Below are positions 9,302-19,534 of a stretch of 64,000 bases of DNA, one piece after another. The DNA comes from Herminiimonas sp. KBW02 (lineage in GTDB: Bacteria; Pseudomonadota; Gammaproteobacteria; Burkholderiales; Burkholderiaceae_D). Below the pieces are notes generated by a model that searched no databases, was not told where the DNA came from, and saw nothing but the letters and a program-made list of their open reading frames with translations. Location: assembly GCF_003852535.1 (NCBI RefSeq), contig NZ_QAJP01000001.1:32602-96601 (forward strand), written 5' to 3'. The position numbers were made by a program, and so were the translations under genes. Numbering within the stretch: position 1 is the stretch's first letter; each line of letters opens with the position of its first letter.

Positions 9302-10495
9302 ATGCAATTTAAAAGATTGAGCGACCTGATCGCGCGTGGTGAACTGCAGGGCAAGCGCGTTTTTATCCGTGCCGATCTCAACGTGCCGCAAGACAGCACA
9401 GGCAATATTACAGAAGACACGCGTATTCGCGCCTCAGTGCCGGCGATACAGCAGGCTTTGCAGGCAGGTGCCGCGGTCATGGTGACGTCGCATCTGGGAC
9501 GTCCGGTCGAAGGTGAATTCAAGCCTGCTGATACGCTGGCGCCGATTGCGCAACGTTTGTCCGAATTGCTGGGGCAGCCGGTCGCGTTGCAGCAAAACTG
9601 GGTAGACGGTGTAGATGTTGCGCCGGGCCAGGTAGTCTTGCTGGAAAACTGCCGCGTTAATAAAGGCGAGAAAAAGAACGATGATGCACTCGCGCAAAAG
9701 ATAGCCGCCTTGTGCGACGTCTACGTCAACGATGCATTCGGTACCGCCCATCGCGCTGAAGCAACGACACATGGTGTTGCCAAATATGCGCCGGTAGCCT
9801 GCGCGGGTCCGTTGCTGGCAGCCGAGCTGGATGCATTGGGCAAGGCACTGTTTGCACCTGCCAGTCCGCTGGTTGCGATCGTCGCCGGTTCCAAGGTTTC
9901 GACCAAGTTGACCATCCTGAAAACCCTGGCTGATAAGGTCGATCAGTTGATCGTCGGTGGCGGTATTGCGAATACCTTCATGCTGGCTGCCGGCCTGAAA
10001 ATCGGCAAGTCGCTGGCCGAAGCGGATCTGGTGGCTGATGCCAAAGCCATCATCGACATGATGGCTCGACGTGGTGCATCAGTGCCTATTCCGGTTGACG
10101 TCGTATGCGCGAAAGAATTTGCGCCAACGGCTGCGGCAACCGTCAAGGATGTGGCTGATGTGGCGGATGACGACATGATCCTCGACATCGGTCCGAAAAC
10201 TGCAGACTTGCTGGCTCAACAAATTGCACAGGCTGGCACTATCGTCTGGAATGGTCCGGTCGGCGTATTTGAATTCGACCAGTTCGCCAACGGCACCAAA
10301 ACCCTGGCCTACGCGATTGCGGAATCCCGGGGCTTTTCAGTGGCTGGCGGCGGCGATACCCTGGCGGCGATTGCCAAGTACGATATCGCTGACAAGATCG
10401 GCTATATCTCGACTGGTGGCGGTGCCTTCCTCGAATTTCTCGAAGGTAAAGCCCTGCCTGCGGTCGCTATCCTGGAAGAACGCGCACAAGGCTGA
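9302..10495 (+). CDS. pgk: Phosphoglycerate kinase
   Basis: Phosphoglycerate kinase transfers phosphate between 1,3-bisphosphoglycerate and ADP in glycolysis. The 397 residues match the family length. The N-domain motif RADLNVPQ (about 23-30), the SHLGRP substrate loop, the GGGIANTF segment and the C-domain ATP site [11 protein letters not shown] plus [12 protein letters not shown] are all present. It begins the chromosomal run pgk-fba-purC-purE-purK-sua5. In many Burkholderiales a pyruvate kinase gene sits between pgk and fba, but here only 114 bp separate them. Confidence 0.97.
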   Translation: MQFKRLSDLIARGELQGKRVFIRADLNVPQDSTGNITEDTRIRASVPAIQQALQAGAAVMVTSHLGRPVEGEFKPADTLAPIAQRLSELLGQPVALQQNWVDGVDVAPGQVVLLENCRVNKGEKKNDDALAQKIAALCDVYVNDAFGTAHRAEATTHGVAKYAPVACAGPLLAAELDALGKALFAPASPLVAIVAGSKVSTKLTILKTLADKVDQLIVGGGIANTFMLAAGLKIGKSLAEADLVADAKAIIDMMARRGASVPIPVDVVCAKEFAPTAAATVKDVADVADDDMILDIGPKTADLLAQQIAQAGTIVWNGPVGVFEFDQFANGTKTLAYAIAESRGFSVAGGGDTLAAIAKYDIADKIGYISTGGGAFLEFLEGKALPAVAILEERAQG

Positions 10496-10609
10496 ATGTA
10501 GCAAACGGAAGCATGCGATTTGTTGCGTGCCTTCCGCTGATTATTTTTAAAGAAAATTGCAGCAGTACCGAATTACTGTTGAACCTTTTACTGATTTTGG
10601 AGAATTACC

Positions 10610-11674
10610 ATGCCTCTCGTATCCATGCGTCAATTACTCGACCACGCAGCCGAAAACGGCTACGGTCTGCCCGCGTTCAACGTCAACAACCTTGAACAGG
10701 TCACGGCCATCATGGAAGCGGCGAATGAAGTCGGCGCACCGGTAATCATGCAGGCATCCGCTGGCGCACGTAAATATGCGGGCGAACCATTCCTGCGTCA
10801 CCTGATTGAAGCAGCAGTCGAAGCTTACCCGCATATTCCTGTCGTCATGCACCAGGATCACGGCCAGTCGCCGGCAGTCTGTATGGCAGCGATCCGTTCC
10901 GGTTTCACCTCGGTGATGATGGACGGCTCCCTGAATGAAGACGGCAAATCGGTTGCCAGCTATGAATACAACGTTGAAGTATCGCGCAAGGTCGTCGAGT
11001 TTTCGCACGCGATCGGCGTCACGGTAGAAGCAGAGCTGGGTGTACTCGGCTCGCTGGAAACCATGATGGGCGACAAGGAAGACGGTCACGGTGCCGACGG
11101 CAAAATGACACGCGAACAGTTGTTGACCGACGTGGAGCAGGCAGCAGACTTCGTCAAGAAAACCCAATGTGATGCACTGGCTATCGCGATTGGTACTTCG
11201 CACGGCGCATACAAGTTCACCAAGAAGCCTACCGGTGACATCCTCGCGATCGAACGTATCCGTGAAATCCATACCCGCATTCCTAACACCCATCTGGTGA
11301 TGCACGGTTCGTCTTCGGTACCGCAAGAATTGCTGGCGGAAATCCGCGAGTTCGGCGGCGACATGAAAGAAACCTACGGTGTACCGGTAGAAGAAATTCA
11401 GGAAGGCATCAAGAACGGCGTGCGCAAGATCAATATCGATACCGATATCCGTCTCGCGATGACCGGTGCTATCCGTCGTTACTTCATCGAGAATCCATCC
11501 AAGTTCGATCCGCGCGATTACCTGAAACCAGCGCGTGAAGCGGCCAAGCAAGTATGTAAGGCGCGTTTCCTGGCATTCGGTTGCGAAGGACAGGCAGCCA
11601 AGATCAAGCCGCTGCCTTTGGACAAAATCGCAGAGAAGTACAAAAAAGGCGAACTGGCGCAAATCATTCAGTAA
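10610..11674 (+). CDS. fba: Class II fructose-bisphosphate aldolase
   Basis: This zinc-dependent aldolase reversibly cleaves fructose 1,6-bisphosphate to dihydroxyacetone phosphate and glyceraldehyde 3-phosphate. The 354-residue length fits the type found in Burkholderiales (Calvin-cycle CbbA-like). Zn and substrate ligands are visible in [26 protein letters not shown] and [11 protein letters not shown]. The [12 protein letters not shown] phosphate-binding segment is intact. A good GGAG ribosome site precedes the ATG. A hairpin at 11728-11748 may attenuate read-through into purC. Confidence 0.96.
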   Translation: MPLVSMRQLLDHAAENGYGLPAFNVNNLEQVTAIMEAANEVGAPVIMQASAGARKYAGEPFLRHLIEAAVEAYPHIPVVMHQDHGQSPAVCMAAIRSGFTSVMMDGSLNEDGKSVASYEYNVEVSRKVVEFSHAIGVTVEAELGVLGSLETMMGDKEDGHGADGKMTREQLLTDVEQAADFVKKTQCDALAIAIGTSHGAYKFTKKPTGDILAIERIREIHTRIPNTHLVMHGSSSVPQELLAEIREFGGDMKETYGVPVEEIQEGIKNGVRKINIDTDIRLAMTGAIRRYFIENPSKFDPRDYLKPAREAAKQVCKARFLAFGCEGQAAKIKPLPLDKIAEKYKKGELAQIIQ

Positions 11675-11727
11675 AGTGTAGGCAGCAAATTGTTTGCTGC
11701 AATTATTTGGTAGTGCATACCCACCAT

Positions 11728-11748
11728 CGGCGATTCCTGGAATCGCCG
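11728..11748 (+). terminator. Hairpin between fba and purC (possible weak terminator)
   Basis: An 8-bp perfect stem (CGGCGATT/AATCGCCG) with a 5-nt loop is followed by only three T residues. It may end some fba transcripts or act as a processing or stabilising hairpin, since purC begins 22 bp later. Confidence 0.5.
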
Positions 11749-11769
11749 TTTCAGATTTATGGAAACGTC

Positions 11770-12666
11770 ATGACTAGTCTGTATCAATCCACCATTACTT
11801 CATTGCCTTTACTCGGTCGCGGCAAGGTTCGCGAAAATTATGCGGTTGGCGACGACAAAATTCTGATCGTTACCAGTGATCGTTTGTCCGCATTCGACGT
11901 GGTGATGAACGAACCGATTCCGACCAAAGGTCAGGTGCTGAATCAGATGTCTGATTTCTGGTTCGAGAAACTGAAAGATATCGTGCCGAATCATTTGACT
12001 GGTATCGCACCTGAATCGGTGGTGGCACCAGACGAAGTGGCGCAAGTAAAGAATCGTGCAGTGGTCGCCAAGCGCCTGCAGCCGATACTGGTGGAAGCAG
12101 TGGTGCGTGGTTACCTGATCGGTTCCGGCTGGAACGATTACAAAGCGAGCGGCGCAGTCTGTGGCGTGGCTTTGCCAGCTGGCCTGAAGCAGGCAGAAAA
12201 ACTGCCTGAGCCGATTTTCACGCCAGCGGCGAAAGCAGAGATGGGTGAGCATGACGAAAACATCACCTTCGCTGACATGGAACAGCGTATCGGTAAAGAA
12301 CTGGCCAACAAAATTCGCGACGTCAGCATCAAGCTGTACAAAACTGCTGCCGACTACGCAGCAACGCGCGGCATCATCATTGCCGATACCAAATTTGAGT
12401 TCGGTCTGGATAAAGACGGTACCCTGCACCTGATGGATGAAGTGCTGACCGCGGACTCGTCGCGTTTCTGGCCTGCTGATTCGTATGCTACCGGCATTTC
12501 GCCACCATCGTTCGACAAGCAATTCGTACGTGATTACCTGGAAACACTGACCGAATGGAAAAAGACAGCGCCAGCACCGGCATTGCCTGCTGACGTCATC
12601 GAAAAAACCGGTGCCAAGTATCGCGAAGCACTGACCCGTTTGACCGGTGAAGAACTGAAAGGCTGA
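11770..12666 (+). CDS. purC: Phosphoribosylaminoimidazole-succinocarboxamide synthase
   Basis: SAICAR synthetase joins CAIR and aspartate with ATP in purine synthesis. The ATG at 11770 gives 298 residues; the frame is open further upstream but the extension is not protein-like. The N-terminal [13 protein letters not shown] loop binds ATP, and the [14 protein letters not shown] and DTKFEFG motifs are typical. The [15 protein letters not shown] segment binds substrate. It is of the longer bacterial/fungal type rather than the about 240-residue E. coli form. purE follows after one base. Confidence 0.95.
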   Translation: MTSLYQSTITSLPLLGRGKVRENYAVGDDKILIVTSDRLSAFDVVMNEPIPTKGQVLNQMSDFWFEKLKDIVPNHLTGIAPESVVAPDEVAQVKNRAVVAKRLQPILVEAVVRGYLIGSGWNDYKASGAVCGVALPAGLKQAEKLPEPIFTPAAKAEMGEHDENITFADMEQRIGKELANKIRDVSIKLYKTAADYAATRGIIIADTKFEFGLDKDGTLHLMDEVLTADSSRFWPADSYATGISPPSFDKQFVRDYLETLTEWKKTAPAPALPADVIEKTGAKYREALTRLTGEELKG

Positions 12667-12667
12667 T

Positions 12668-13171
12668 ATGGCAGACGCATTGACGACCAAGCCAGTGGTT
12701 GGCGTAATCATGGGCTCCTCTTCCGACTGGGATGTGATGCAGCACGCAGTAGCGATCCTGAAGGAATTCGGGATTGCACATGAAGCCCAGGTGATCTCCG
12801 CGCATCGCATGCCGGATCAAATGTTTGCCTACGCTGAGTCGGCACGCAGCCGCGGCTTGCGCGCCATCATCGCCGGTGCCGGCGGTGCCGCGCACTTGCC
12901 GGGCATGGTAGCGGCCAAAACCATCGTGCCTGTGCTCGGTGTGCCAGTTCCATCCAAATACCTGCGTGGCGAAGATTCCCTGCTGTCCATCGTGCAGATG
13001 CCGAAAGGCATCCCGGTTTCGACGTTTGCGATTGGTGAAGCAGGTGCGGCGAATGCTGCATTGGCGGCGATCGCTATCCTCGCTACCACTGACGATAAAC
13101 TGGCTGCCAGCCTGGAAGAATTCCGCGCCAAGCAAACGCAAATCGCTGTAGAAATGACCCTGCCGACATGA
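12668..13171 (+). CDS. purE: N5-carboxyaminoimidazole ribonucleotide mutase
   Basis: PurE class I moves the carboxyl group of N5-CAIR to form CAIR. The 167-residue protein shows the phosphate loop GSSSDWDVM near the N-terminus, the catalytic SAHRMPD segment and [11 protein letters not shown]. The presence of purK directly downstream supports the class I (mutase) reaction. It starts one base after the purC stop and its TGA overlaps the purK ATG (ATGA), so translation is probably coupled. Confidence 0.96.
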   Translation: MADALTTKPVVGVIMGSSSDWDVMQHAVAILKEFGIAHEAQVISAHRMPDQMFAYAESARSRGLRAIIAGAGGAAHLPGMVAAKTIVPVLGVPVPSKYLRGEDSLLSIVQMPKGIPVSTFAIGEAGAANAALAAIAILATTDDKLAASLEEFRAKQTQIAVEMTLPT

Positions 13172-14367
13172 GCACACCGAAACAACTCCCGCCTTTGAAT
13201 CCATCCGCAACACCTGGCACCTGGCTGGGTGTGATGGGTGGTGGCCAGCTCGGCCGTATGTTTGCACATGCTGCACAACAAATGGGCTTCAAGGTCGCGG
13301 TGCTGGAGCCAGCACTTGATTGCCCGGCCAGCCACGCTGCTGATTTTTTGCATTGCGCGGATTACACCGATAGTGAAGCCCTGAGCAAACTGGCGGGGCA
13401 ATGCGCGGCTGTCACGACTGAATTTGAAAATGTCTCGGCCAAGAGCCTGGCGTACCTGGCTGAGCGTACCTTTGTTGCGCCATCCGCCGATTGCGTCTCG
13501 ATTGCGCAGGATCGTATGGCAGAGAAGCGTTTCTTTATCGAATGCGCGACGACTTCGGGCGTGTTCCCGGCTTCGCATAAAGAAATCAATTCGACTGCTG
13601 ATGTCGATGCCGTACCTGATGATTTATTGCCCGGCATCCTGAAAACGGTGCGTATGGGTTACGACGGCAAGGGTCAGGTTCGCGTCAAGACACGTGAGGA
13701 GTTGCATACTGCCTATGCCGGCATGAATGGCGTTGCCTGCGTGCTGGAAAAAATGTTGCCGCTGGCGTATGAAATCTCGGTGCTGGCTGCGCGTGGTGCG
13801 GACGGCAAGGCAGTGGTGTATCCGATTGCGGAAAACGTCCATCGCAACGGCATCCTGTTTACCACCACGGTACCAGGTCCTAACATCACCAAGGCTTCTG
13901 CCGAGAAAGCACAAGCGGCAACGCTGGCTGTGATCGAGCAACTCGGTTATGTCGGCGTGCTGTGCATAGAATTTTTCGTACTGACCGATGGTTCGCTGGT
14001 CGTCAATGAAATGGCGCCGCGTCCGCACAATAGCGGCCACTACACCATCGACGCCTGCATCACTAGCCAGTTTGCGCAACAGGCGCGAGCGATGGCGCGT
14101 TTGCCTTTGGGTGACGTGCGTCAACACTCGCCGGCCGCAATGCTGAACATCCTGGGCGACATCTGGTTCGAAGGTAATTCCGACGAAGCACGTGAACCGG
14201 CATGGGATAAAGTGCTGGCCTTGCCGGGTGCGAACCTGCACCTGTACGGCAAAGATACGGCACGCCGCGCGCGCAAGATGGGTCACATCACCTTTGTTGC
14301 AGCGACACTGGAAGAAGCGCAAACCAACTTGCGCAAAGCCTGTGACATCCTCGGCATCGCTGCCTGA
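13168..14367 (+). CDS. purK: N5-carboxyaminoimidazole ribonucleotide synthase
   Basis: PurK is an ATP-grasp enzyme that carboxylates AIR with bicarbonate to N5-CAIR. The 399 residues include the N-terminal nucleotide loop [12 protein letters not shown], the [10 protein letters not shown] glycine-rich ATP loop and the [16 protein letters not shown] metal-binding segment. Its start overlaps the purE stop by four bases. An N-terminal extension of about 18 residues before the first strand is slightly longer than E. coli PurK. Confidence 0.96.
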   Translation: MSTPKQLPPLNPSATPGTWLGVMGGGQLGRMFAHAAQQMGFKVAVLEPALDCPASHAADFLHCADYTDSEALSKLAGQCAAVTTEFENVSAKSLAYLAERTFVAPSADCVSIAQDRMAEKRFFIECATTSGVFPASHKEINSTADVDAVPDDLLPGILKTVRMGYDGKGQVRVKTREELHTAYAGMNGVACVLEKMLPLAYEISVLAARGADGKAVVYPIAENVHRNGILFTTTVPGPNITKASAEKAQAATLAVIEQLGYVGVLCIEFFVLTDGSLVVNEMAPRPHNSGHYTIDACITSQFAQQARAMARLPLGDVRQHSPAAMLNILGDIWFEGNSDEAREPAWDKVLALPGANLHLYGKDTARRARKMGHITFVAATLEEAQTNLRKACDILGIAA

Positions 14368-14387
14368 TTGCACTGACGAAGTTATCC

Positions 14388-15410
14388 ATGCCTGAAGAGA
14401 AACTGGACTGGCCGGCGATACGCGACGCAGCTCGCAGGCTGGAGCAGGGCGAGCTGGTCGCATTCCCTACCGAGACTGTTTACGGTCTCGGTGCGGATGC
14501 AGAAAACCCGGCCGCGGTAGCGAATATCTATGCGGCCAAAGGTCGCCCGTCGAACCATCCCGTCATTGTGCACCTGGCACCGGAAGCTGACCTGAGTTAT
14601 TGGGCGCAGTCGGTGTCGTCTGATGCACAGAAACTGATCGGGGCCTTCTGGCCTGGTCCGCTCACCCTTATCCTGAAACGCGCTGCTCATATTCCGGACA
14701 CCGTATCGGGTGGACAGGATTCGATCGGTTTGCGTTGCCCGTCACATCCGGTGGCGCAGGCTTTGCTGCGTACCTTCAAGGATGGCAAGGGCGGCGTCGC
14801 TGCCCCTTCGGCAAATAAATTCGGTCACGTTAGTCCGACTACCGCAGAGCATGTGCGTAATGAGTTCGGTAATGATGCAAATAGCTTGCTGACTTGCATA
14901 CTGGACGGTGGACAAAGCGATGTCGGTATCGAATCGACTATCGTTGATATGTCGCGTGGTCATGCGGTGCTGCTGCGCCCAGGACATATCAGTGCGGCGC
15001 AAATTGCAGAAGTCATCGGGTCTGTACCTGCGTTGCCGGATCAGGGGGCACCACGTGCTTCCGGCACGCTGGAAGCGCATTACGCGCCGCGTACGCCGGT
15101 TGTGCTGGTGGATGGCGAGCATTTGCTGGCAGTCGTGCAAAAGTTGATTACGCGCGGCCGCAGTGTCGCCATGATGCAGCATGCCGCAGATGCGATTCCA
15201 CCAGTTGCCGCCAATATGCGCTTACCGAATACACCGGGTGATTATGCCCACGATTTGTACGCAGCACTGCGTGCGATGGATGAGGTGCATGCCGATGTGA
15301 TCATTGTGCAGACGCCACCGGCGGACGCTGCATGGAGCGGGGTCAATGACAGATTGCGCCGTGCTGCGCATGATTCGCTCGGCGTCCTGCAGCAGTTATC
15401 GCAAGATTAA
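14388..15410 (+). CDS. sua5: L-threonylcarbamoyladenylate synthase (Sua5 type)
   Basis: This enzyme makes threonylcarbamoyl-AMP from Thr, bicarbonate and ATP, the first step of t6A modification of ANN-decoding tRNAs. The YrdC/TsaC domain occupies about residues 8-200, with PTETVYGLG, KGRPSNHPVIVH and PSANKFGHVSPT motifs. The C-terminal Sua5 domain follows, beginning near AHYAPRTPV and extending to about 335. At 340 residues it is the two-domain Sua5 form rather than the single-domain TsaC. It follows purK by 20 bp. tcdA, which acts later on the same tRNA modification, lies about 3 kb further. Confidence 0.92.
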   Translation: MPEEKLDWPAIRDAARRLEQGELVAFPTETVYGLGADAENPAAVANIYAAKGRPSNHPVIVHLAPEADLSYWAQSVSSDAQKLIGAFWPGPLTLILKRAAHIPDTVSGGQDSIGLRCPSHPVAQALLRTFKDGKGGVAAPSANKFGHVSPTTAEHVRNEFGNDANSLLTCILDGGQSDVGIESTIVDMSRGHAVLLRPGHISAAQIAEVIGSVPALPDQGAPRASGTLEAHYAPRTPVVLVDGEHLLAVVQKLITRGRSVAMMQHAADAIPPVAANMRLPNTPGDYAHDLYAALRAMDEVHADVIIVQTPPADAAWSGVNDRLRRAAHDSLGVLQQLSQD

Positions 15411-15437
15411 TGAAACAGGACTAAAGCAGCAGTAGCG

Positions 15438-15938
15438 TTATTCCGACAGGAAGCGCCCGCCGTGGAATACCAATGGCGCTTGTGCGCGTACATCACAGCA
15501 TTCCACTTCGCCGACAAAGATAACGTGATCGCCTTCCGGGTAACGGCTGCGGTTATGGCATTCAAACCAGGCCGAGACACCGGCCAGGATAGGCAGGCCG
15601 GTAGGTGATAGTGTGTAATCCACTCCTGCGAAGCGGTCATCGCTGGGTTTGGCAAATTTCATCGCCAGTTCAGCCTGATCGGCCGCCAGGACGTTAATCA
15701 CGTAGTGCGAGTTACCGCTGAATACCGGCATGCTTTTGGCAGCCTGGTTGAGGCTCCACAATACCAGCGGCGGATTGAGCGAGACGGAATTGAAGGAGCT
15801 GGCAGTCAGGCCGAGAAAGCTATCGTCAGCCAGACGGGTCGTGATAATCGTCACGCCAGTGGCAAATTGCGAGAGCGCATCACGGAAGTGGCGCGCATCC
15901 ATCACGGGTGCAGCCTTAGGTGAAGAAGAAATAGACAT
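15438..15938 (-). CDS. Flavin reductase-like protein
   Basis: This 166-residue single-domain protein belongs to the flavin reductase/FMN-binding split-barrel family. Visible are the FATGVTIITT start of the barrel, GLTASSFNSVSLNPPLVLWSL, which binds FMN in the family, and the C-terminal GEVECCDV followed by PLVFHGGRF. Members supply reduced FMN/FAD to two-component monooxygenases. No oxygenase gene is adjacent, so the partner is unknown. It is divergent from the truncated AMP-ligase-like gene. Confidence 0.88.
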   Translation of the reverse strand: MSISSSPKAAPVMDARHFRDALSQFATGVTIITTRLADDSFLGLTASSFNSVSLNPPLVLWSLNQAAKSMPVFSGNSHYVINVLAADQAELAMKFAKPSDDRFAGVDYTLSPTGLPILAGVSAWFECHNRSRYPEGDHVIFVGEVECCDVRAQAPLVFHGGRFLSE

Positions 15939-16049
15939 CGATGTTCCATGAAATTTCGTTCATTATGCCGAAAAAGGAAGTGACATGGCAAAACGCCTCA
16001 CGTTGCATAGGGCTTTTTCATAAAATGATGTCGGAGGAGACCCCTGTAT

Positions 16050-16676
16050 ATGACCCTGTTTGAATTCCTGCGTGCCCGTGCGAAAACGCATACCGGCATT
16101 ATTGTTTCACGCTCCAGCCGGCGTCTGGTGAGTTGGCGCAAGTTCTGGTCGCGTATCGAGCGTGGTACCGCGCGCCTGCAGGGTGAGTGGGACGTCAAGG
16201 CAGGCGATACCGTCGCGTATTGGGGTCGGGGCCATCAGGATGCGCTGATGCTGTATATCGCTGCTGCACGCTGTGGTGCACGCTTGCTGCCCCTGGAGCA
16301 CGCATCCTTACAGCAGGCCAGTGCGACTATCCTGCGTGATATTCCGGTCAAGATTTTGTTGCACGACGATGAACTCAGCTTTGCGCAGCCACCTGCGGTT
16401 CCGGTTATCACCAACCTGTCGTCGCTGATCGCTACCCGCAGTTATCATGCGCCGGTAGTGACGGAGGACGTGCAGCTGCCCAGCCTGATTACTTTGTTTC
16501 GTGATGCAAATGGGCGCTTCCGCACAGAGGAACATAGCCTGCAGCAACTATCATCAATGACCACCACACCAGTGACTCAAGAGTTCAGGGTGGGGGCAGC
16601 GCTGTTTGATAATGATGTATTCGCACCACAGGTTTTATCGACGTTGACAGCTGGTGGCACCATTATCTTTCGTTGA
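16050..16676 (+). CDS. Truncated AMP-binding (ANL superfamily) N-terminal domain protein
   Basis: The 208 residues resemble only the N-terminal subdomain of acyl-CoA synthetases and other adenylate-forming enzymes: TLFEFLRARAKTHTG, VSWRKFWSRIERGTARL, GDTVAYWGRGHQDALMLYIAAARCGARLLPLEH. The Thr/Ser/Gly-rich P-loop, the YGxTE motif and the C-terminal lid with the catalytic Lys are all missing, so ligase activity is unlikely. A GGAGGAG-like ribosome site precedes the ATG, and no remnant of the missing part follows the stop. It may be a stable domain-only protein or an old gene fragment. Confidence 0.6.
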   Translation: MTLFEFLRARAKTHTGIIVSRSSRRLVSWRKFWSRIERGTARLQGEWDVKAGDTVAYWGRGHQDALMLYIAAARCGARLLPLEHASLQQASATILRDIPVKILLHDDELSFAQPPAVPVITNLSSLIATRSYHAPVVTEDVQLPSLITLFRDANGRFRTEEHSLQQLSSMTTTPVTQEFRVGAALFDNDVFAPQVLSTLTAGGTIIFR

Positions 16677-16826
16677 AATTCCGGCTGAAATTCCGCGCCA
16701 AATCCCCATATAAGGGGCGATAGGCAACTATTTGCCTGCGATATGCCCGGTGATTAGTCTCAAATTTGGTAGGCAGGCTGCAACAGTTGCGCTACAGTCA
16801 CAGGCATACATGAAGGGAGTCTATGA

Positions 16827-17366
16827 ATGGCAATGGAAATCGCAACTCTGGGCGGTGGGTGTTTTTGGTGCACCGAGGCTGTCTTCCAGCAGCTTAAAGG
16901 CGTGCAGGCGGTTGAATCCGGTTATACCGGTGGTCACGTCGAGAATCCGGTGTATGAGCAGATCTGCGAAGGCACGACCGGCCATGCTGAAGTCGTACGC
17001 CTGACCTTCGATCCAGCGGTCGTCAGCTACCGAGAAATTCTCGAAGTCTTCTTCACCATCCACGATCCGACTACACTGAATCGCCAGGGTAATGATGTCG
17101 GCACCCAATATCGCTCGGTGATTTATTTCCACTCACCGGAACAACAGGATACGGCCAAGCATGTCATTTCCGAAATGGCGAATGTGTGGGATGCACCTAT
17201 CGTCACTGAACTGAGTCCGGCCGAGACTTATTACAAGGCGGAAAATTATCATCAAAACTATTTCCGCATGAACCCGATGCAAGGCTATTGCGCTTTCATC
17301 GTGGCACCCAAGGTTTCCAAGTTCAGGAAAACATTCAGCGAAAAAATCCGCGGAGATATGCGGTAA
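16827..17366 (+). CDS. msrA: Peptide methionine-S-sulfoxide reductase (first of two MsrA genes)
   Basis: MsrA reduces the S-epimer of methionine sulfoxide in proteins. The active-site motif here is GGGCFWCTEA at about residues 9-18, with a CFWC pair rather than the more common CFWG. Later motifs [35 protein letters not shown] and YHQNYFRMNP are intact, and a Cys in QGYCAF may be the resolving residue. It has 179 residues and no signal peptide, so it is cytoplasmic. guaC follows 30 bp later. The second MsrA at 60981-61517 has the CFWG form. Confidence 0.95.
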   Translation: MAMEIATLGGGCFWCTEAVFQQLKGVQAVESGYTGGHVENPVYEQICEGTTGHAEVVRLTFDPAVVSYREILEVFFTIHDPTTLNRQGNDVGTQYRSVIYFHSPEQQDTAKHVISEMANVWDAPIVTELSPAETYYKAENYHQNYFRMNPMQGYCAFIVAPKVSKFRKTFSEKIRGDMR

Positions 17367-17396
17367 GTCGCTGATCTCAGGCAGGAGGGCCGCATC

Positions 17397-18449
17397 ATGC
17401 ATATTGAAGAGTCAGTCAAACTGGATTTCAAGGATGTGCTGATACGGCCCAAACGCTCCACGCTGACATCGCGTCTCGATGTCGATATCTCGCGTGAATT
17501 CATCTTCCGCAATTCACACAATACCTATCGCGGTATCCCCATCATTGCTTCGAATATGGATAGCACCGGCACCATGGCGATGGCGCAGGCCTTGTCCGGT
17601 CATGGCCTGTCGGTGGCCTTGCACAAGCATTATTCGGCCGATGAACTGGCCGACTTCTTCCTGATGCGGCACGGTAAAGGCATACCTGCATCGGGTGCGT
17701 TTTATTCGATGGGCATCAGCCAGCCTGATTTTGAAAAGTTGAATGTCGTCATGGCACGCACCGGCGACACACTGGAGTATGTATGCATAGACGTCGCGAA
17801 TGGCTATACCGAGGGCTTCATCAACTTCGTCAAGAAGGTGCGCAAGGCTTATCCGCAGCTGACCATCATGGCTGGCAATGTGGTGACAGGTGATATCACT
17901 GAGGAATTGATTCTGGCCGGGGCTGATATCGTCAAGGTTGGCATAGGGCCGGGTTCGGTATGTACGACGCGCAAAATGACGGGTGTTGGCTATCCGCAGT
18001 TATCGGCGGTAATTGAATGCGCCGATGCGGCGCATGGACTGGGTGGTCAGATTTGTGCCGATGGCGGTTGTTCGGTGCCGGGTGACCTGGCCAAGGCTTT
18101 CGGTGGTGGCGCAGACTTCGTGATGCTGGGTGGCATGCTGGCCGGGCATGATGAAAGTGCAGGTGAATTGATAGAACGCGACGGCAAGAAATTCAAACGC
18201 TTTTACGGCATGAGCAGTCGTACCGCGATGGAAAAATATGCGGGCGGCGTCGCCGAGTATCGTGCGGCAGAAGGCAAGGATGTGCTGATCGATTATCGCG
18301 GACCGGTCGCCGATACGCTGCAGGATATCCTCGGTGGTGTACGTTCAGCTTGTACCTATGTGGGTGCGCACAAGCTGAAGGAACTGACCAAGCGAACGAC
18401 CTTTGTACGCGTGACGCAGCAGTTGAACGAGGTGTTTGGCAAGTCCTGA
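17397..18449 (+). CDS. guaC: GMP reductase
   Basis: GuaC converts GMP to IMP using NADPH, balancing purine pools. The 350-residue protein has the IMPDH/GMPR barrel: [13 protein letters not shown] near the N-terminus, the catalytic Cys loop [20 protein letters not shown] (about residues 180-200) and the phosphate-binding DGGCSVPGD and [25 protein letters not shown] distinguishes GMP reductase from IMP dehydrogenase, and no CBS domains are present. The ribosome site GGAGG lies a few bases before the ATG. It probably shares a transcript with msrA. Confidence 0.95.
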   Translation: MHIEESVKLDFKDVLIRPKRSTLTSRLDVDISREFIFRNSHNTYRGIPIIASNMDSTGTMAMAQALSGHGLSVALHKHYSADELADFFLMRHGKGIPASGAFYSMGISQPDFEKLNVVMARTGDTLEYVCIDVANGYTEGFINFVKKVRKAYPQLTIMAGNVVTGDITEELILAGADIVKVGIGPGSVCTTRKMTGVGYPQLSAVIECADAAHGLGGQICADGGCSVPGDLAKAFGGGADFVMLGGMLAGHDESAGELIERDGKKFKRFYGMSSRTAMEKYAGGVAEYRAAEGKDVLIDYRGPVADTLQDILGGVRSACTYVGAHKLKELTKRTTFVRVTQQLNEVFGKS

Positions 18450-18459
18450 GCTGACAGGC

Positions 18460-19293
18460 TCAGACAGCAGGCTGTTCTGCTGCTTCTGCCAGTTTGCGCA
18501 AGACATGGGCCGCGGCGACCAGACCGAACGAAGCCGTTACCACCATCGCAGAGCCGAAGCCGGCGCAGTTCAAACCGGTAATGCCGCTTTGCTCGTCGCC
18601 ATCAACCGCACATACTTCTGCCGTTTCCGGAAAGCGCAGTGGCTCACTGGAAAACACGGCATCAATACCAAATTTGTTCTTGGTCCCGCGCGGGAAGCCG
18701 TGTTCGGCACGCAGGCGTTTGCGAACCTTGGCCAGCAAAGGTTCCTGTTCGGTGCGGCATAAATCCAGTACTTCGATGCGGGTCGGATCGATCTGACCAC
18801 CGGCACTGCCTATCGTCACCAGCTTCAGGCCGTGTTTGCGGCAGTAAGCGATCAGCGCGGTTTTGGCGCGTACATTATCGATCGCATCAATGATGTAGTC
18901 GTAGTGACGTGCACCTATCATTTCTTCCAGATTGTCTGCGGTGAGAAAGTCTTCTATCTCGGTGACCACGCAGTAAGGATTGATTTGCGCGATGCGTTCC
19001 GACAGCGCGGTGACCTTGGCTTTGCCGAGCGTGTCGGTCAGTGCATGGATTTGCCGGTTGATATTGGATTCCGCCAGGTTATCCAGATCTATCATGGTGA
19101 TCTTGCCGATCGCGCTGCGGGCCAGCGCTTCGACCACCCAGGAGCCGACACCGCCGACGCCGATGACGCATACATGGGCAGTACGGAAGCGTTCCAGCGC
19201 GGCGCTGCCATACAGGCGCGCAATGCCGCCGAAGCGACGGTCAAAATCGATATCGGGTACGGCGGTAAGAGTAGGGGCTGCATTTGAAGTCAT
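18460..19293 (-). CDS. tcdA: tRNA threonylcarbamoyladenosine dehydratase
   Basis: TcdA (CsdL/YgdL) is an E1-like enzyme that cyclises t6A37 of tRNA to ct6A using ATP. The 277 residues show RFGGIARLYG at the N-terminus, the nucleotide loop GVGGVGSWVVEALARS, DLDNLAESNINRQ and DAIDNVRAKTALIAYC, all typical of this subfamily. The gene converges on guaC with 10 bp between stops. Together with sua5 in this window it covers the first and last steps of the same tRNA modification. Confidence 0.93.
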   Translation of the reverse strand: MTSNAAPTLTAVPDIDFDRRFGGIARLYGSAALERFRTAHVCVIGVGGVGSWVVEALARSAIGKITMIDLDNLAESNINRQIHALTDTLGKAKVTALSERIAQINPYCVVTEIEDFLTADNLEEMIGARHYDYIIDAIDNVRAKTALIAYCRKHGLKLVTIGSAGGQIDPTRIEVLDLCRTEQEPLLAKVRKRLRAEHGFPRGTKNKFGIDAVFSSEPLRFPETAEVCAVDGDEQSGITGLNCAGFGSAMVVTASFGLVAAAHVLRKLAEAAEQPAV

Positions 19294-19438
19294 GCCGCCA
19301 TTTTAACGGAGGACGGCCTGACTTTTTTGTTTGATGATGCTTAGGCAAGCGCTGGAGGCGTTGTTATTGTTGTCTATGCAAGGAAATGCTTGCGTTGGAT
19401 CAAAGAGATGGGCGCTGACTCCGGTTAAGGTAGCTGCA

Positions 19439-19467
19439 GGGACAGGAAATGCGCGCTGTCTTACAAT
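19439..19467 (+). promoter_or_regulatory. Candidate sigma-70 promoter for pdxH
   Basis: GGGACA (4 of 6 matches to the -35 consensus) and TACAAT (5 of 6 matches to the -10 consensus) are 17 bases apart and lie about 68 bp before the pdxH ATG. Only sequence similarity supports it. Confidence 0.35.
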
Positions 19468-19534
19468 GCATGACTAACATGCATGCCATAGCGTTATGCA
19501 GCACTTTGTATCTGGAGAATCAGGAGAAAGAAGT

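Noticed and set aside
10634..11662. 342-codon frame antisense to fba, and similar long frames over ilvE and purC
   Set aside because: They follow the codon bias of the real genes, lack start signals and encode no recognisable protein.
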